Part shown: positions 5,048 to 5,112 of the stretch, piece by piece
How the letters are laid out: each line of letters opens with the position of its first letter
Numbering within the stretch: position 1 is the first letter of the stretch
Source: an uncultured Ruminococcus sp.
GTDB taxonomy: Bacteria > Bacillota > Clostridia > Oscillospirales > Acutalibacteraceae
Reading direction: 5' to 3'
Length of the DNA stretch: 5,112 nt
Assembly: GCA_902773035.1 (NCBI GenBank)
Contig: CACYDB010000160.1
Coordinates: forward strand, 1 to 5,112
The notes under the pieces: generated by a model
Told to the model about the DNA's origin: nothing
Database searches by the model: none
Seen by the model: only the letters and a program-made list of their open reading frames with translations
Position numbers and translations under genes: made by a program

Positions 5048-5112
5048 ATGGCTCTATTTAAAAAGAATAAACAGGTTGATCCCGCGACTCCCGAGGAGGT
5101 TGCCAAGCTAGG
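5048..5112 (+). CDS. Start of an unrecognised downstream gene (3' end outside window)
   Basis: An ATG at 5048-5050 preceded by AAGGGAG (5033-5039, 8-nt spacer) opens a frame that reaches the window end. The 21 visible codons encode MALFKKNKQVDPATPEEVAK followed by Leu. The segment is polar and Lys-rich with no signal peptide so far, so it begins as a cytoplasmic protein or a cytoplasmic tail. It starts 39 nt after the SipW-type gene with no hairpin between, so co-transcription is likely. Too little is visible to name a family. Confidence 0.65.
   Translation, partial: MALFKKNKQVDPATPEEVAKL

Overview
The window looks like chromosomal DNA of a low-to-moderate-GC Firmicute of class Clostridia, most likely a Ruminococcus-like member of the Oscillospiraceae. 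The evidence is strong AAGGAGG-type ribosome binding sites, consensus sigma-A promoters, a type I dockerin carrying the paired DATLIQ motif common in Ruminococcus and Eubacterium siraeum, a SipW-type (TasA/camelysin-like) signal sequence, and the tail of a small Cys-rich protein resembling the clostridial DUF6472 family. This is inference from protein character; no marker gene is present.

Layout. (1) 1-130, + strand: the C-terminal end of the small DUF6472-like protein. (2) 131-239: non-coding. It holds a perfect 26-bp palindrome that probably acts as a terminator, and the left arm of a long imperfect inverted repeat. (3) 240-2495, - strand: a full-length phage/plasmid-type primase-helicase with an archaeo-eukaryotic primase-like N-terminus, a PriCT-like segment and a D5/P4-family superfamily 3 helicase. 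The right arm of the inverted repeat lies inside its last codons. (4) 2496-2727: non-coding, with two inverted repeats upstream of the primase and a clear intrinsic terminator for the next gene. (5) 2728-3816, - strand: a secreted protein with nine leucine-rich (BspA/LRR_5) repeats and a C-terminal dockerin. (6) 3817-4195: an AT-rich divergent intergenic region with a well-formed promoter for each flanking gene, an inverted repeat inside the dockerin-gene promoter, and three copies of an 8-bp word upstream of the rightward promoter. (7) 4196-5008, + strand: a SipW-type surface or fibre-like protein. (8) 5048-5112, + strand: the start of a closely following gene, probably in the same operon.

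How the parts fit. The two divergent genes on the right both encode exported proteins. One is predicted to dock onto a cohesin scaffold. The other is predicted to be processed by a SipW-like signal peptidase that is not in this window. The primase-helicase is the only gene of mobile-element type. It stands alone between apparently host genes, with a long inverted repeat at its 3' end and operator-like repeats at its 5' end, so it is either an orphan remnant or a very small replicative element. No integrase, transposase, capsid gene, tRNA, rRNA or CRISPR array is visible.
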